53,111 nt of DNA from Alphaproteobacteria bacterium (GCA_021296255.1 JAGWAU010000039.1:1-53111); one strand, 5' to 3'. Shown: positions 28,571 through 40,918, counted from the first letter of the stretch. Notes: generated by a model from the sequence alone, not told the origin. Numbers and translations: made by a program.

Positions 28571-28614
28571 GGGGACCGACGGCACTTCAAGGTCATCCGT
28601 GCGTCATTCTTGTG

Positions 28615-29870
28615 TTAAGCGTTGTACCTGTCGAGCGCCCACTGGGAGGGGTTTATTTCGGGGTCGCGTCCGCTCATCATGTCGCTCACCAACTTCGCCG
28701 AACCGCAGGCGAGTGTCCAACCGACCGAACCATGACCCGTGTTCAGGAACAGGTTGCGGAACCTCGTCCTTCCAATCACGGGAGAGCCGTCGGGAGTCAT
28801 GGGGCGTAGACCCGTCCAGAAAGCGGCCTCTCCGGGGTCGCTACCGTTCGGAAAAGTTCAAGTAGGGGCATGAGAACGGATCGTGCCCGGCGCTCGTCGA
28901 TGCGACGATCGTAGCCGACCAATTCCGCCGTGCCGGCCGCCCGGAGTTTGCCGCCGAGACGTGCGATAACAACCTTGCGTTCCTCGTCGGCTATCCCCAT
29001 GGACGGCGCATTGTTACGGCCTTCGACAGGGAGGGTCACGGAATACCCTTTGACGGGGTAGACGGGCAGCGAAACGCCGAGCCGCCTGGTGAACAGAGGG
29101 CTTTCGCTCCCCATCGCGACCACGATGGCGTCGGCCTTCCTGGTACCGCCATCGGTCTTCACGCCGGTCACCGTGTCGCCGTTGGTATCGATCGAGACCG
29201 CGCGTTCATTGTAGTGGAAGCGGACGCCGACGCGTGCACAGTACTTCGCGAGTTCCCGCGTGAAAACGTGAGCATCGCCGCATTCGTCGAGGGGCGAATA
29301 TATGCCGCCGGCGATCGGGGTTGCCGCATCCTCCAGCGCAGGTTCCCTCCTAAGACATTCTCGCGCGTCGAGTACCTCCTTGCTGACGCCCTCGCGGCGT
29401 AAGGCCTCGGCGTGCCCAGCCGCCGCCTCATAAGCCTGGGGGGTTCGGAACACGGACAGGATGCCGCGCGCTGAGTGATCGAACCGAATGCTTGTCGACT
29501 CCCGGACGACCGTCAGCATCCTCTGGCTGTATCTCGACAGGCGCTGAAGCCTTACCGCATTCTCATGAAAGCGGTCGGGCGTGCAGTTGCGAAGGAATGA
29601 AACTCCCCAACGCCACATGTGAAGATCGAGCTGCGGCACCATCCGGAAAGGGGCATCGCGCCTTCCCATCCAGCGCAACAGTTGTCCTGGCAGTTCAGGC
29701 CTCGACCAGGGAGCGGCATGGCTGACGGAAATCTGCCCGCCGTTGGCGAAGCTAGTTTCGAGGCCCACACCATCGCGCCGTTCGATAACCGAGACTTCGT
29801 GACCAGCCTCACCGAGGAAGTGGGCCGTGGTGACACCGATCACCCCGCCGCCGAGGACGACAACCCTCAC
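28615..29870 (-). pseudogene. dadA: D-amino-acid dehydrogenase small subunit-like (DadA family), one-base frameshift
   Basis: FAD-dependent oxidoreductase with the dinucleotide motif VVVLGGGVIGVTTAHFLG at the N-terminus (GTG start at 29870) and a DadA-type body through LMPLLELF. The frame then shifts: [40 protein letters not shown] and the C-terminal [19 protein letters not shown] are read in a second frame down to 28615. Inserting one C in the CC run near 28850 (GAACTTTTCCGAACGG) would join ELF directly to [14 protein letters not shown] and give about 418 residues, the normal length. DadA deaminates D-amino acids to 2-oxo acids and feeds electrons to the membrane quinone pool. As written, the first frame stops early at 28797 and lacks the FAD-binding C-terminus. 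Either a genuine lesion or a single-base sequencing error. Confidence 0.85.
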
Positions 29871-29966
29871 GCGGTGATCTTCTTTTCAATGCCCGCGCAC
29901 GCGGGACTCGACTGGATCCGAGAACTGAACATAGCTTTCCGGCAACGCACCTGTGGGAGAACCTCC

Positions 29967-31367
29967 GTGTCGGACGACATTCTATACATGCCTGCCAGCG
30001 AACTGGTCGGTCGTTATCGCGATCGAAGCCTCTCTCCGGTCGACGTCACGCGCGCCACGCTCGATCGTATTTCTGCGATCGACGAAAAGACGAACGCTTA
30101 TGTCGTGGTCGATGCGGAATCGGCCATGGAGGCCGCACGGGCTTCGGAGAAGCGATGGCGCGACGGCAAGCCAATGGGCCTCGTGGATGGGGTTCCGTGT
30201 TCGGTGAAGGATCTGGTGCTCGCCAATGGATGGCCAACGCTCTTCGGATCGAAGACGACCGATCCCGATCAGGCTTGGGATGCCGATGCGCCCTGTGTGG
30301 CACGGCTGCGGGAACACGGTGCCGTCATCCTCGGCAAGACGACGACGCCGGAATTCGGATGGAAGGGCGTCACGGACAGTGCGGTATCGGGCATCACGCG
30401 AAACCCTTGGAATCTGGAGAAGACGCCTGGCGGCTCGAGCGGGGGCGCCGGAGCGGCCGTGGCGGCGGGAATGTGCCACCTGGCAATCGGTACCGACGGC
30501 GGAGGTTCCATTCGCATTCCTTCGGGTTTCTCGGGAACCTTCGGCCTGAAGCCGAGCTTCGGACGCGTGCCTGCCTGGCCGGCGGGCCGGTTCGGTACGC
30601 TCGGGCACGTGGGTCCCATGACGCGAACGGTAGAGGACGCGGCGCTCATGCTGACCGTCATCTCACAGCCCGATCCCCGTGACTGGACGGCGCTGCCCTA
30701 CGATCCTCGTGACTACCGCGACGGTCTGGACCGGGGGTTGGAAGGACTCCGCGTCGCGTTCACGCGCGACCTGGGCTATGCCGACGTTGATTCCGAAATC
30801 TCCGAAATCGCCACCCGCGCCGCCGAGTCGTTCTCATATCTCGGTGCGGAGATCGTCCACGCGAGCCCCAGGTTCGAGGATCCCAAGGTCGCCTTTCGGA
30901 CGTTGTGGTGGGCGGGCGCCGCGAACGGACTTCGCGGGTTGACCGATCGACAGATGAAGCTCGTGGAGCCCGATCTTGCCGACATGGTGGAAGAGGGAAG
31001 GAAGATTCCGCTGCTCGACTATATCGCCGCGGACCATGAGCGGGCCGTCCTGGGCGAACTCATGATGGAGTTTCACCAGACTTACGATCTCCTCCTGACG
31101 CCCAGTCTGGCGGTCGCCGCATTCAAAGTGAGAACGTTCTCGCCCCGCGAGACCGACGATCCGAAGTGGATTACATGGTCGCCGTTCACCTACCCCTTCA
31201 ACATGACCAAGCAACCGGCCGCGAGCGTTCCCTGCGGGTTCACGGCCGACGGACTGCCCGTGGGCTTGCAGATCGTCGGTCCCATGTTCGCGGACCACCT
31301 GGTGTTGCGCGCGTCCCATGCCTACCAGCGGGGGTTCCCCCTGACCGACAGGCGGCCACCGATTTGA
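29967..31367 (+). CDS. amidase (amidase-signature family)
   Basis: A 466-residue serine amidase with the Ser-cisSer-Lys triad: K81 in PCSVKDLVLANG, S157 in KTPGGSSGGAGAAVAAG and the nucleophile S181 in IGTDGGGSIRIPSG. The surrounding FGLKPSFGRVP and GPMTRTVEDAALML are typical of bacterial indoleacetamide/aryl-amide hydrolases and of GatA relatives; GatB/C are not here, so a catabolic amidase is more likely. The GTG at 29967 has GGGAGA six nucleotides upstream. An open frame reaching back to 29619 overlaps the opposite DadA-like gene and is rejected. The amidase is divergent from the DadA-like gene with about 96 nt between them. Confidence 0.92.
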   Translation: MSDDILYMPASELVGRYRDRSLSPVDVTRATLDRISAIDEKTNAYVVVDAESAMEAARASEKRWRDGKPMGLVDGVPCSVKDLVLANGWPTLFGSKTTDPDQAWDADAPCVARLREHGAVILGKTTTPEFGWKGVTDSAVSGITRNPWNLEKTPGGSSGGAGAAVAAGMCHLAIGTDGGGSIRIPSGFSGTFGLKPSFGRVPAWPAGRFGTLGHVGPMTRTVEDAALMLTVISQPDPRDWTALPYDPRDYRDGLDRGLEGLRVAFTRDLGYADVDSEISEIATRAAESFSYLGAEIVHASPRFEDPKVAFRTLWWAGAANGLRGLTDRQMKLVEPDLADMVEEGRKIPLLDYIAADHERAVLGELMMEFHQTYDLLLTPSLAVAAFKVRTFSPRETDDPKWITWSPFTYPFNMTKQPAASVPCGFTADGLPVGLQIVGPMFADHLVLRASHAYQRGFPLTDRRPPI

Positions 31368-31462
31368 GCCCGCGCACCGCGTCGGCCGAACGCCCGGTGA
31401 GGGCACGGATGCAGGGAAAGTTCCGTGATAGAGTTGAGTATCGTTTGGACCGGGAGGATCGA

Positions 31463-32173
31463 GTGAGCGAGCACACGACGTTGCCGAAGGCCGACTTGGG
31501 CGAAGCGAGCCATATCGAAGTCGTCGAACAACTTCTGCAGGTCGACGGCCAATACCTCGTCGATGTGGGGAGCGGGGACGGCGGGTTCGCATGCGCCCTC
31601 GCGGAGCGCGGGGCCAACGTGCTCGCGATCGAGCCGGACAAGCGGCGGACTCCGCCTGAACTCCCTTCGGCCATCCGCGATCGCGTGACGTTCAAGCTGG
31701 CTGGCGGGGAGGCCATTCCCCTCGAAGATGGGAAAGCGAACGGCGTTTTCTTCAACCGGTCTCTCCACCACGTACCTCCGGAACTCATGGATCAAGCTCT
31801 CTCGGAGGCGCGACGTGTCCTGACCCCCGACGACGGCTTCCTGTACGTCGTGGAACCCGACATGTCGGGGACTTGGTCCGAGCTTCTGAAGCCCTTTCAC
31901 GACGAGACCGGGGTTCGCCGTCTCGCCATCGAAGCTCTGGACCGAACGGCTTCGCGGCTGTTCGCCGGGGGGCATGAGTATTGGTACATGCTCTGGGTGC
32001 GCTTCAACGATTTCGAGGAATTCGCGACGCGGCCCATGATGGCGAGGCTCCGCATTCCGGTGGAAGATGTCGAGACGCCCGAGGTCCGCTCCCTGTTCGA
32101 TGCCGGCAAGGTGCCCGATGGATACGCGTTTTCGCAAGTTCTGAGGCTTCGTGTTTATCGGGGAGCGGCGTAA
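31463..32173 (+). CDS. class I SAM-dependent methyltransferase
   Basis: A 236-residue Rossmann-fold methyltransferase with motif I YLVDVGSGDGGFACALAERG, the acidic ribose contact in LAIEPDKRR, motif post-II GGEAIPLEDGKANGVFFNRSLHHV and LYVVEPDMSGTW. The target is not inferable; the Methyltransf_11-like layout fits small molecules. The GTG at 31463 is fixed by GGGAGG five nucleotides upstream; longer frames to 31409 or beyond overlap the amidase end. It is followed closely by the NAD(P)HX repair gene in the same direction. Confidence 0.88.
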   Translation: MSEHTTLPKADLGEASHIEVVEQLLQVDGQYLVDVGSGDGGFACALAERGANVLAIEPDKRRTPPELPSAIRDRVTFKLAGGEAIPLEDGKANGVFFNRSLHHVPPELMDQALSEARRVLTPDDGFLYVVEPDMSGTWSELLKPFHDETGVRRLAIEALDRTASRLFAGGHEYWYMLWVRFNDFEEFATRPMMARLRIPVEDVETPEVRSLFDAGKVPDGYAFSQVLRLRVYRGAA

Positions 32174-32196
32174 GGAAACCACGCGGCCGCGCGTTC

Positions 32197-33693
32197 GTGA
32201 CGGATACCGGGATCGTGTCCAACCGTTCATCCTTTGATCTTCTGTCCGTCGATGAGATGTACGCCGCGGATCGGGCGGCAGTAGAGGGTGGGGTTTCCGG
32301 CACCACGCTGATGGAAGCGGCGGGGGCAGGCGTCGTGCGGGCGATAACGCGACGCTGGGCACCGAGGCCCACGGTGGTCCTTTGCGGTCCTGGCAACAAT
32401 GGCGGGGATGGATTCGTGATCGCTAGGCGGCTTCGGCAGGCGGGCGCCTGGGACGTTCGCCTTGCGCTGCTGGGGTCTCCGGACAGGTTGCACGGCAATG
32501 CGCGGGTCATGGCGGATTCCTGGGACGGAGACATGCTGCCACTAGATCCGAAATCCACGGAGGGGGCAGCTTTGATCGTCGACGCTATCTTCGGCGCGGG
32601 CCTGTCCCGGGACTTAGACGGCATCACACGGGCGACACTCGAGTCCGCCAATGCCGCCGACGCCGTGCGGGTGGCCGTTGACGTCCCAAGCGGCATTCAC
32701 GGCGATACCGGTCACGAGTGCGGCTACTGTTTCCGGGCCGATCTGTCCGTCACGTTTTTCCGCAAGAAGCCGGGGCACCTGCTGCTCCCCGGACGCATGG
32801 TGTGTGGTGAGGTCAAGGTTGTCGATATCGGAATACCGGCTTCGGTTCTGGAAGCAGTTGCGCCGCGGGTGGCGGAAAACGATCCTGCGCTCTGGAGCCA
32901 TCTCGTTCCGGTCCCTGGTCTCCAAACGCATAAGTACCGCCGCGGCCATGCCCTGATCGTCAGCGGCGGCCAGGAAAGCACCGGTGCCGCGCGCCTCGCC
33001 GCGCGAGCCGCGCTGCGCATCGGATCGGGGCTAGTTACGGTTGCATGCCCGCCTGATTCCCTCATCGTGAACGCCTCCCAATTGACGGCCGTCATGACGG
33101 AAAGCTTTGCGGGATCGCTTGAACTCAAGGAGATCCTGGGTCGGCGGCGCCGCAACGCCGTGCTCCTCGGCCCGGGAAACGGTGTAAACGAGGCAACCCG
33201 CACGAACGTACTAACGGCTCTTCAATCCCCCGCGGCCTGTGTGCTCGATGCCGACGCGTTGACTGTGTTCGCCGATCAGAGGGAGGTGCTTGGAACGGCG
33301 ATCTCCGGTCCCTGCTTGCTGACGCCCCACGACGGCGAGTTCATGCGTCTGTTTGGCGAGGTCCCGCAGGGACGGGGAAAGGTGGATGCCGTGCGCCAAG
33401 CCGCGAGATTGGTCGGCGCAGTGGTACTCCTCAAGGGTGCCGATACCGTCATTGCGTCGCCGGATGGGCGCGTTACGATCAACGGCAACGCGCCGCCCGA
33501 ACTGGCTACCGCGGGTACGGGTGACGTGCTGTCGGGTCTGGTCGTCGGATTGTTGGCCCAGGGCATGGAGCCGTTCGAGGCGGCCTCTGCCGCGGCATGG
33601 ATGCATGGGGCCGCGGCGGGGATCGTTGGTCCCGGTTTGATCGCCGAGGACCTGTCCGAGGCGCTGCCTGACGTCTTGCAGGGCCTCCGGTAG
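32197..33693 (+). CDS. nnr: bifunctional NAD(P)HX epimerase/dehydratase
   Basis: A 498-residue metabolite-repair enzyme that restores hydrated, damaged NAD(P)H. The N-terminal YjeF epimerase domain shows GPGNNGGDGFVIARRL (about 60-75), DAIFGAGLSR and VDVPSGI. The C-terminal ribokinase-like dehydratase domain shows HKYRRGHALIVSGG, LLGPGNG, LTPHDGEFMRLFG, LLKGADTVIASPDG and ATAGTGDVLSGLV with the catalytic aspartate. Both domains look complete. GTG at 32197 is the chosen start and GTG at 32215 the alternative; neither has a strong ribosome binding site. It is often found near housekeeping genes in alphaproteobacteria, and here it precedes tRNA-Leu and tig. Confidence 0.93.
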   Translation: MTDTGIVSNRSSFDLLSVDEMYAADRAAVEGGVSGTTLMEAAGAGVVRAITRRWAPRPTVVLCGPGNNGGDGFVIARRLRQAGAWDVRLALLGSPDRLHGNARVMADSWDGDMLPLDPKSTEGAALIVDAIFGAGLSRDLDGITRATLESANAADAVRVAVDVPSGIHGDTGHECGYCFRADLSVTFFRKKPGHLLLPGRMVCGEVKVVDIGIPASVLEAVAPRVAENDPALWSHLVPVPGLQTHKYRRGHALIVSGGQESTGAARLAARAALRIGSGLVTVACPPDSLIVNASQLTAVMTESFAGSLELKEILGRRRRNAVLLGPGNGVNEATRTNVLTALQSPAACVLDADALTVFADQREVLGTAISGPCLLTPHDGEFMRLFGEVPQGRGKVDAVRQAARLVGAVVLLKGADTVIASPDGRVTINGNAPPELATAGTGDVLSGLVVGLLAQGMEPFEAASAAAWMHGAAAGIVGPGLIAEDLSEALPDVLQGLR

Positions 33694-33888
33694 CTCATCC
33701 TCGACTATCGAGGCGGAGCAATGCCATTTCGCGCTTGATGTATCGGGACTCGCGAGGACCTTTGATGATGCCGAGCGGTTCTTCCCGAGCGGGATTCGTG
33801 TGAATCCGATCTGGCGCCCAATCCTCCCGTGCTATAGAAGGTGGCGCAAATCCGGGACCCGAACGGGACCAGCTTGCTGGGCATTTGT

Positions 33889-33973
33889 GCGGCTGTGGTG
33901 GAACCGGTAGACACGCATGCCTTAGGAGCATGTGCCTTACGGCGTGGGGGTTCGAGTCCCTCCAGCCGCACCA
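33889..33973 (+). tRNA. tRNA-Leu (TAG anticodon)
   Basis: Acceptor GCGGCTG pairs with CAGCCGC, discriminator A, encoded CCA at 33971-33973. The anticodon stem GCATG/CATGT region holds loop CTTAGGA (anticodon TAG). A long variable arm (GTGCCTTACGGCGT) and T-arm GGGGGTTCGAGTCCCTC are as expected for class II tRNA-Leu. Confidence 0.95.
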
Positions 33974-34045
33974 GAGCGCCTTGGGGGTACAGTCCTGAGA
34001 CGGTCCGCGAGGTCCCTCGCGGCCATACCAATCGGGGACGAGACC

Positions 34046-35386
34046 GTGATCGAAGTAACGGAAACCAGCGCAGAGGGCCTCCGGCACGAGTTTAAGGTCG
34101 TCGTCGAGAGCACCGCGATCGAGGAGCGCGTCGACGCCAAACTCGGTGAATTGGCCAGTACGATATCCCTTCCTGGATTTCGTCCAGGCAAGGTGCCCCT
34201 GTCGCTCCTCAAGAAGCGCTACGGCAATGCCGTCATGGGCGAGGTCATCGAGGAGACCGTGAATGAGGGAGCTCAGCGAGCTCTGTCCGATAAGGGCTTG
34301 CGTCCCGCCCTCCAGCCCTCAATCGAGATCACGAAATTCGAGGAGGGCGGCGAGCTCGAATACACGCTCTCGGTCGAAGTACTCCCCGACATCGATCCGG
34401 ATGATTTCTCGTCCATCGCGGTCGAACAGCTCCGGGTCAAACCGACGGAGGAGGATGTCGAAGCGGATTTGAAATTGCTGGCAGAAGCCCAGACGACGTT
34501 CGAGACTGAGGAAAACAGAGAGGCCGAACTGGGCGATGCCGTCGTCATCGACTTCGTTGGCCGGCAGGACGGCGTCGAGTTTGAAGGCGGTCGCGCCACG
34601 GACTTTCAGCTCGTCCTAGGATCGCATGTCTTCTTCCCGGGGTTCGAGGATCAGCTGCTCGGTATGACCGCGGGCCAGCATCTCGATGTCGGCGTGACCT
34701 TTCCGGAAACCCATCCAGCGGGAGATCTGGCGGGCAAGCACGCCGTGTTCGAGGTGGATGTCAAGGAGGTCAAGCGTCCCGAAGTGGCGGCCATAGATGA
34801 CGAGCTGGCCACGAGGGTGGGCCTGGATAACCTGGAAGAACTCAAGAAAGCGCTCTTGGACAAGATCAAGTCCGACTACGATCAGGCCTCGCGGGACCGG
34901 GTCAAACGCAAGCTCCTGGACGAACTTGCCGGCCGGTACGATTTCGAAGTACCCCCCGGACTCGTCGACGGCGAGTTCGATGCCATTTGGAGGCAGATCG
35001 GGGAGCGGATCCTGAAGTCGCATGGGGAGGGAGAGGAGCCACAGGAGTCCGAAGAGGAGATGAAGGCGGAGTACCGGGAGATCGCCGAAAGGCGGGTTCG
35101 GCTGGGATTGCTGCTGACGGAGGTCGGCAACCGCAACAATATTGAAGTGCACCAAGAGGAACTCAACCGGGCGATGGCGGAGCAGGCGCGGCGGTATCCT
35201 GGAAAGGAACATGAGATCGTTCAGGAACTTCGAAGTGATCCCGAGGCGAAGAATCGGCTCCGCGCCTCCATCTTTGAGGACAAGGTTGTCGACTTTATTC
35301 TCGAGATGGTGAACGTCACCGAACGTGACGTGACACGGGATGAGCTATTTGACGAATCCGAGGACGGTGAGGAGCCATCTTCGTAA
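34046..35386 (+). CDS. tig: trigger factor (ribosome-associated chaperone / prolyl isomerase)
   Basis: A 446-residue trigger factor with its usual three parts: the N-terminal ribosome-binding domain carrying the signature [17 protein letters not shown] (about 42-58), the FKBP-type isomerase domain (about 160-250, with [14 protein letters not shown] and [12 protein letters not shown]), and the helical C-terminal arms ending in an acidic tail ([15 protein letters not shown]). It binds at the ribosome exit and protects nascent chains. The GTG at 34046 gives [18 protein letters not shown], matching the family start, with GGGGACGAG upstream; the open frame before it runs through tRNA-Leu. It heads the tig-clpP-clpX-lon block. 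Confidence 0.97.
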   Translation: MIEVTETSAEGLRHEFKVVVESTAIEERVDAKLGELASTISLPGFRPGKVPLSLLKKRYGNAVMGEVIEETVNEGAQRALSDKGLRPALQPSIEITKFEEGGELEYTLSVEVLPDIDPDDFSSIAVEQLRVKPTEEDVEADLKLLAEAQTTFETEENREAELGDAVVIDFVGRQDGVEFEGGRATDFQLVLGSHVFFPGFEDQLLGMTAGQHLDVGVTFPETHPAGDLAGKHAVFEVDVKEVKRPEVAAIDDELATRVGLDNLEELKKALLDKIKSDYDQASRDRVKRKLLDELAGRYDFEVPPGLVDGEFDAIWRQIGERILKSHGEGEEPQESEEEMKAEYREIAERRVRLGLLLTEVGNRNNIEVHQEELNRAMAEQARRYPGKEHEIVQELRSDPEAKNRLRASIFEDKVVDFILEMVNVTERDVTRDELFDESEDGEEPSS

Positions 35387-35419
35387 GGACATGCGGCGTC
35401 GTGCCCACGTCGTCTTTGA

Positions 35420-35448
35420 ATTGAAACATCGAGCGACATTCCAACTAT
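35420..35448 (+). promoter_or_regulatory. possible sigma-32-like promoter before clpP
   Basis: ATTGAAA (35420-35426), a 14-nt spacer and CCAACTAT (35441-35448) in the 94-nt tig-clpP gap. The -35 fits CTTGAAA well and the spacing equals that of the lon site, but the -10 half is a weak match to CCCCATNT. Position is right for a leader of about 25 nt. Confidence 0.3.
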
Positions 35449-35480
35449 TGAAGCAGGACCAAACAAAGCGCGGATTCACA

Positions 35481-36134
35481 ATGACGGATACCAGGATGCA
35501 GAGCCTCATACCGATGGTGGTCGAGCAGACCAATCGGGGGGAACGGGCGTACGATATTTACTCGCGGCTGCTCAAGGAGCGGATCGTGTTTCTCGCGGGC
35601 GCGGTCGACGACCATGTGGCGAGTGTGATCACGGCACAACTCCTTTTCCTCGAAGCCGACAATCCAGAGAAGGACATCGCCTTCTACATCAATTCCCCGG
35701 GCGGCATCGTATCGTCGGGTTTGGCGGTCTACGACACCATGCAATACATCCGCCCGGATGTCTCGACGCTCTGTTTCGGTCAAGCAGCCTCGATGGGATC
35801 GCTGCTTCTCGCGGCCGGCGCCAAGGGAAAACGATATGCGTTGCCCAATGCGCGGATCATGATCCATCAGCCTCATGGCGGCACTCAGGGCCAAGCGGCA
35901 GACATCGAGATCCATGCGAGAGAGATTCTGGCGCTGCGGGATCGGCTCAACGCCATCTACGCGGAACACACGGGCCAGGACCTCGACGTCATCGAACAGA
36001 ACATGGACCGAGACAAGTTCCTGACTCCCGAGGAAGCTCAGGCCTTTGGAATCATCGACGAAATCGTGGTGCACCGTCCGGCGGCGCTCGATGCCGCCGG
36101 CGGCGGCGGTGACCGCGACGACGGCGAGTGCTGA
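35481..36134 (+). CDS. clpP: ClpP proteolytic subunit
   Basis: A 217-residue serine protease that forms the tetradecameric barrel working with ClpX or ClpA. Catalytic residues are visible as S104 in [12 protein letters not shown]129 in [10 protein letters not shown] and D179 in [11 protein letters not shown]. The oxyanion segment [12 protein letters not shown] is intact. The C-terminus is Ala/Gly-rich and ends in Cys. ATG at 35481 with GCGGA upstream; it lies 94 nt after tig and 248 nt before clpX. Confidence 0.97.
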   Translation: MTDTRMQSLIPMVVEQTNRGERAYDIYSRLLKERIVFLAGAVDDHVASVITAQLLFLEADNPEKDIAFYINSPGGIVSSGLAVYDTMQYIRPDVSTLCFGQAASMGSLLLAAGAKGKRYALPNARIMIHQPHGGTQGQAADIEIHAREILALRDRLNAIYAEHTGQDLDVIEQNMDRDKFLTPEEAQAFGIIDEIVVHRPAALDAAGGGGDRDDGEC

Positions 36135-36382
36135 CCATCTCGGTGGCTTTGCGTCGACGGATCCCCCTACGCATTGGTTAGGCCCGCGCGGCAGCCGGTA
36201 GTGTGTACCGTGACGCGCGGCGGGAACGCTTCGCCACGGGATGATCAACTACATATAAGGGACCACCCCGCTGTGCGCGCAAGATTTGCGTTGTGAATTG
36301 CAGATAGAAGTCGCTAACATGACGCGTTGAGCGCAGTGCCCGCGTACTGGTTGGGTTCGGCCAACTAAGCCTCGGAGTTCCC

Positions 36383-37648
36383 ATGTCAAAGTCTGGCGGT
36401 GGCGATTCGAAGAACACCCTTTACTGCTCGTTCTGTGGAAAAAGTCAGCACGAAGTTCGCAAGTTGATCGCGGGCCCAACGGTCTTCATCTGTGATGAAT
36501 GCGTTGAGCTTTGCATGGACATCATCCGGGAGGAGCATAAGAGCTCGCTCGTCAAGTCGCGCGACGGTGTGCCCACGCCGCACGACATCTGCAATGTTTT
36601 GGCTGACTACGTGATCGGTCAGGATCACGCCAAGCGGGTGCTCTCCGTGGCGGTGCACAATCACTACAAGCGCTTGAATCACGGCAGCAAATCGAACGAC
36701 GTGGAGCTCGCCAAATCCAACATCTTGCTCATCGGTCCGACCGGTTGCGGGAAAACCCTGCTCGCCCAGACCCTGGCCCGCATCCTCGATGTGCCCTTCA
36801 CCATGGCCGACGCCACGACGCTTACGGAAGCGGGCTACGTCGGCGAGGATGTCGAGAACATCATCCTCAAACTTCTGCAGGCGGCCGATTATAACGTGGA
36901 ACGGGCGCAGCGGGGCATCGTCTACATCGACGAAGTCGACAAGATCAGCCGCAAGTCCGATAACCCGTCGATCACCCGTGACGTGTCTGGCGAGGGCGTG
37001 CAGCAAGCGTTGCTGAAGATCATGGAGGGAACCATCGCGTCGGTTCCACCGCAGGGCGGCCGCAAGCATCCGCAACAAGAATTTCTCCAGGTCGACACAA
37101 CGAACATCCTGTTCGTGTGCGGCGGGGCGTTTTCGGGTCTCGAGAAGATCATTTCGGCGCGGGGCCAGTCGACATCCATCGGATTTGGTGCGGATGTCCG
37201 TACCCCCGACGAACGGCAGATGGGCGAAATCCTCAAGCAAGTCGAGCCCGAAGATCTTCTCAAATTTGGTCTCATTCCGGAATTTGTCGGGCGCTTGCCA
37301 GTCGTCGCCACGCTTGAAGACCTGGACGAGGATGCCCTCGTTGACATCCTCATGAAACCAAAGAATGCGCTCGTCAAGCAGTATCAACGGCTCTTCGAGA
37401 TGGAAAGCGTCAAATTGACGTTCTCGGACGACGCCCTGCGTGCCATCTCGCGCAAAGCGATCAAGCGCAAGACTGGCGCCCGCGGTCTTCGTTCCATCAT
37501 GGAGGGCAATCTCCTGGATACCATGTTCGACCTCCCCGGCTTTGAAAGCGTGGAAGAGGTCGTCGTCAATTCCGAGGTTATCGAAGGTCGCGCCCAGCCG
37601 TTGCTCATATACTCCGACCGTCGCAAAGATATGGAGACGAGCGCTTGA
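36383..37648 (+). CDS. clpX: ClpX ATPase, specificity subunit of ClpXP
   Basis: A 421-residue AAA+ unfoldase. The N-terminal zinc domain has C15, C18, C37 and C40 ([17 protein letters not shown]), followed by Walker A GPTGCGKT (118-125), Walker B IDEVDK (about 184), the IGF loop region [11 protein letters not shown] that docks on ClpP, and sensor/arginine elements in [10 protein letters not shown] and [11 protein letters not shown]. It unfolds tagged substrates and feeds them to ClpP encoded just upstream. CGGAG lies upstream of the ATG. The 248-nt gap before it may hold its own promoter (a TATAAG at 36254 is the only -10-like element noted). Confidence 0.98.
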   Translation: MSKSGGGDSKNTLYCSFCGKSQHEVRKLIAGPTVFICDECVELCMDIIREEHKSSLVKSRDGVPTPHDICNVLADYVIGQDHAKRVLSVAVHNHYKRLNHGSKSNDVELAKSNILLIGPTGCGKTLLAQTLARILDVPFTMADATTLTEAGYVGEDVENIILKLLQAADYNVERAQRGIVYIDEVDKISRKSDNPSITRDVSGEGVQQALLKIMEGTIASVPPQGGRKHPQQEFLQVDTTNILFVCGGAFSGLEKIISARGQSTSIGFGADVRTPDERQMGEILKQVEPEDLLKFGLIPEFVGRLPVVATLEDLDEDALVDILMKPKNALVKQYQRLFEMESVKLTFSDDALRAISRKAIKRKTGARGLRSIMEGNLLDTMFDLPGFESVEEVVVNSEVIEGRAQPLLIYSDRRKDMETSA

Positions 37649-37656
37649 GCGGACCG

Positions 37657-37687
37657 CTTGAATAGCGGTACCAATCGAGCCATGTAT
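37657..37687 (+). promoter_or_regulatory. sigma-32-like heat-shock promoter for lon
   Basis: CTTGAAT (37657-37663), a 14-nt spacer and AGCCATGT (37678-37685), compared with the E. coli sigma-32 consensus CTTGAAA-N11-16-CCCCATNT. It is in the 119-nt clpX-lon gap about 80 nt before the lon ATG. Lon is a classic heat-shock gene, so the match is biologically reasonable. Confidence 0.55.
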
Positions 37688-37767
37688 GACGGGATGGTGT
37701 GTGGCCGTGCGCCATGTGCGAGGCGGCGATGCCGTGCTAGCCGACAGCCAAAGGGAATGACTAGAAA

Positions 37768-40179
<2,412 letters not shown>

Positions 40180-40333
40180 GTCCGGGAAGCGTCGGAACCC
40201 GATCGCGGGAGCCATCCGGACTCTCGCATTTGTCTTGACGTACCTACGGTGTGGCCGTTCCAGCCGACTCGCCCCTTGAGCCCGATTTGCAGCACAAACC
40301 GAAGAACAGGCCGGGAATACTTGGTTTTTCTCT

Positions 40334-40362
40334 TTGACGGTGTGCTGGACGCGTTCTACACT
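40334..40362 (+). promoter_or_regulatory. strong sigma-70-type promoter for the HU gene
   Basis: TTGACG (40334-40339), 17-nt spacer, TACACT (40357-40362), about 73 nt before the HU start. The 256-nt gap between lon and HU holds nothing else that I recognise. Confidence 0.65.
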
Positions 40363-40435
40363 TTCGGCGCGTCGGAGACGCCGTCCTAGATTTCACTCAC
40401 CCAAATTTCGGTAAACATGTGAGGGGGCCCCTATC

Positions 40436-40708
40436 GTGAACAAAAACGATCTCGTGGCTAGCGTAGCTAATGATTCAGGCCTCTCGAAGGCGGACGCGGT
40501 AAAAGCGGTCGATAGTGTGTTCGATACGATTTCAAAGGCGCTTTCGAATGGCTCGGATGTAAGGCTCGTCGGCTTCGGCACGTTCAGCGTTACCCAGCGT
40601 CGCGCTTCTGAAGGCCGCAATCCGCGGACCGGAGAGAGGATTCAAATTCCAGCTTCAAGGCAGCCCAAGTTCAAGGCGGGCAAGGCCTTGAAGAACGCCG
40701 TAAACTAA
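40436..40708 (+). CDS. hup: DNA-binding protein HU
   Basis: A 90-residue HU/IHF-family histone-like protein. It opens with MNKNDLVASVANDSGLSKADA (read from a GTG), has GFGTFSVTQRRASEGRNPRTGE with the DNA-intercalating arm and proline RNPRTG, and ends KFKAGKALKNAVN. It bends and compacts DNA without sequence specificity. The GTG at 40436 has GAGGGGG eight nucleotides upstream. It sits after lon, as in many proteobacteria, and is followed by a terminator. Confidence 0.97.
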   Translation: MNKNDLVASVANDSGLSKADAVKAVDSVFDTISKALSNGSDVRLVGFGTFSVTQRRASEGRNPRTGERIQIPASRQPKFKAGKALKNAVN

Positions 40709-40732
40709 CGACTTCCGGAGAAGGTACCTGAT

Positions 40733-40758
40733 GCCGGCCGCCTCTGCGGGTGGCCGGC
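40733..40758 (+). terminator. rho-independent terminator after the HU gene
   Basis: GCCGGCC and GGCCGGC form a 7-bp stem around GCCTCTGCGGGT, followed by GTTGTTTCGTCT. Located 24 nt past the HU stop codon. Confidence 0.7.
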
Positions 40759-40798
40759 GTTGTTTCGTCTGCCAATCGGCTGCTAGGCTGGGCGTTTC

Positions 40799-40874
40799 GG
40801 GCGGTTAGCTCAGCCGGGAGAGCGCCACGTTTACACCGTGGAGGTCGGCGGTTCGATCCCGTCACCGCCCACCA
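40799..40874 (+). tRNA. tRNA-Val (TAC anticodon)
   Basis: Acceptor GGGCGGT pairs with ACCGCCC, discriminator A, encoded CCA (40872-40874). Anticodon stem CCACG/CGTGG with loop TTTACAC (anticodon TAC); T-arm GGCGGTTCGATCCCGTC. Confidence 0.96.
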
Positions 40875-40918
40875 TTCTTCGCGACCTCGAGTGTTGATGG
40901 CGATTCCTGCCTGATCGC

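Noticed and set aside
28354..28596. An 80-codon minus-strand open frame in the convergent gap
   Set aside because: No start signal, Pro/Arg-rich composition, and it covers two terminator-like hairpins.
29619..29966. N-terminal extension of the amidase frame
   Set aside because: It is antisense to the DadA-like gene; a good ribosome binding site and GTG at 29967 mark the true start.
31981..32196. N-terminal extension of the NAD(P)HX repair enzyme frame
   Set aside because: It overlaps the methyltransferase gene in another frame and has no YjeF similarity.
40181..40221. GTCCGG...CCGGAC as a lon terminator
   Set aside because: The arms are only 6 bp, separated by about 30 nt with no T-run next to the second arm.
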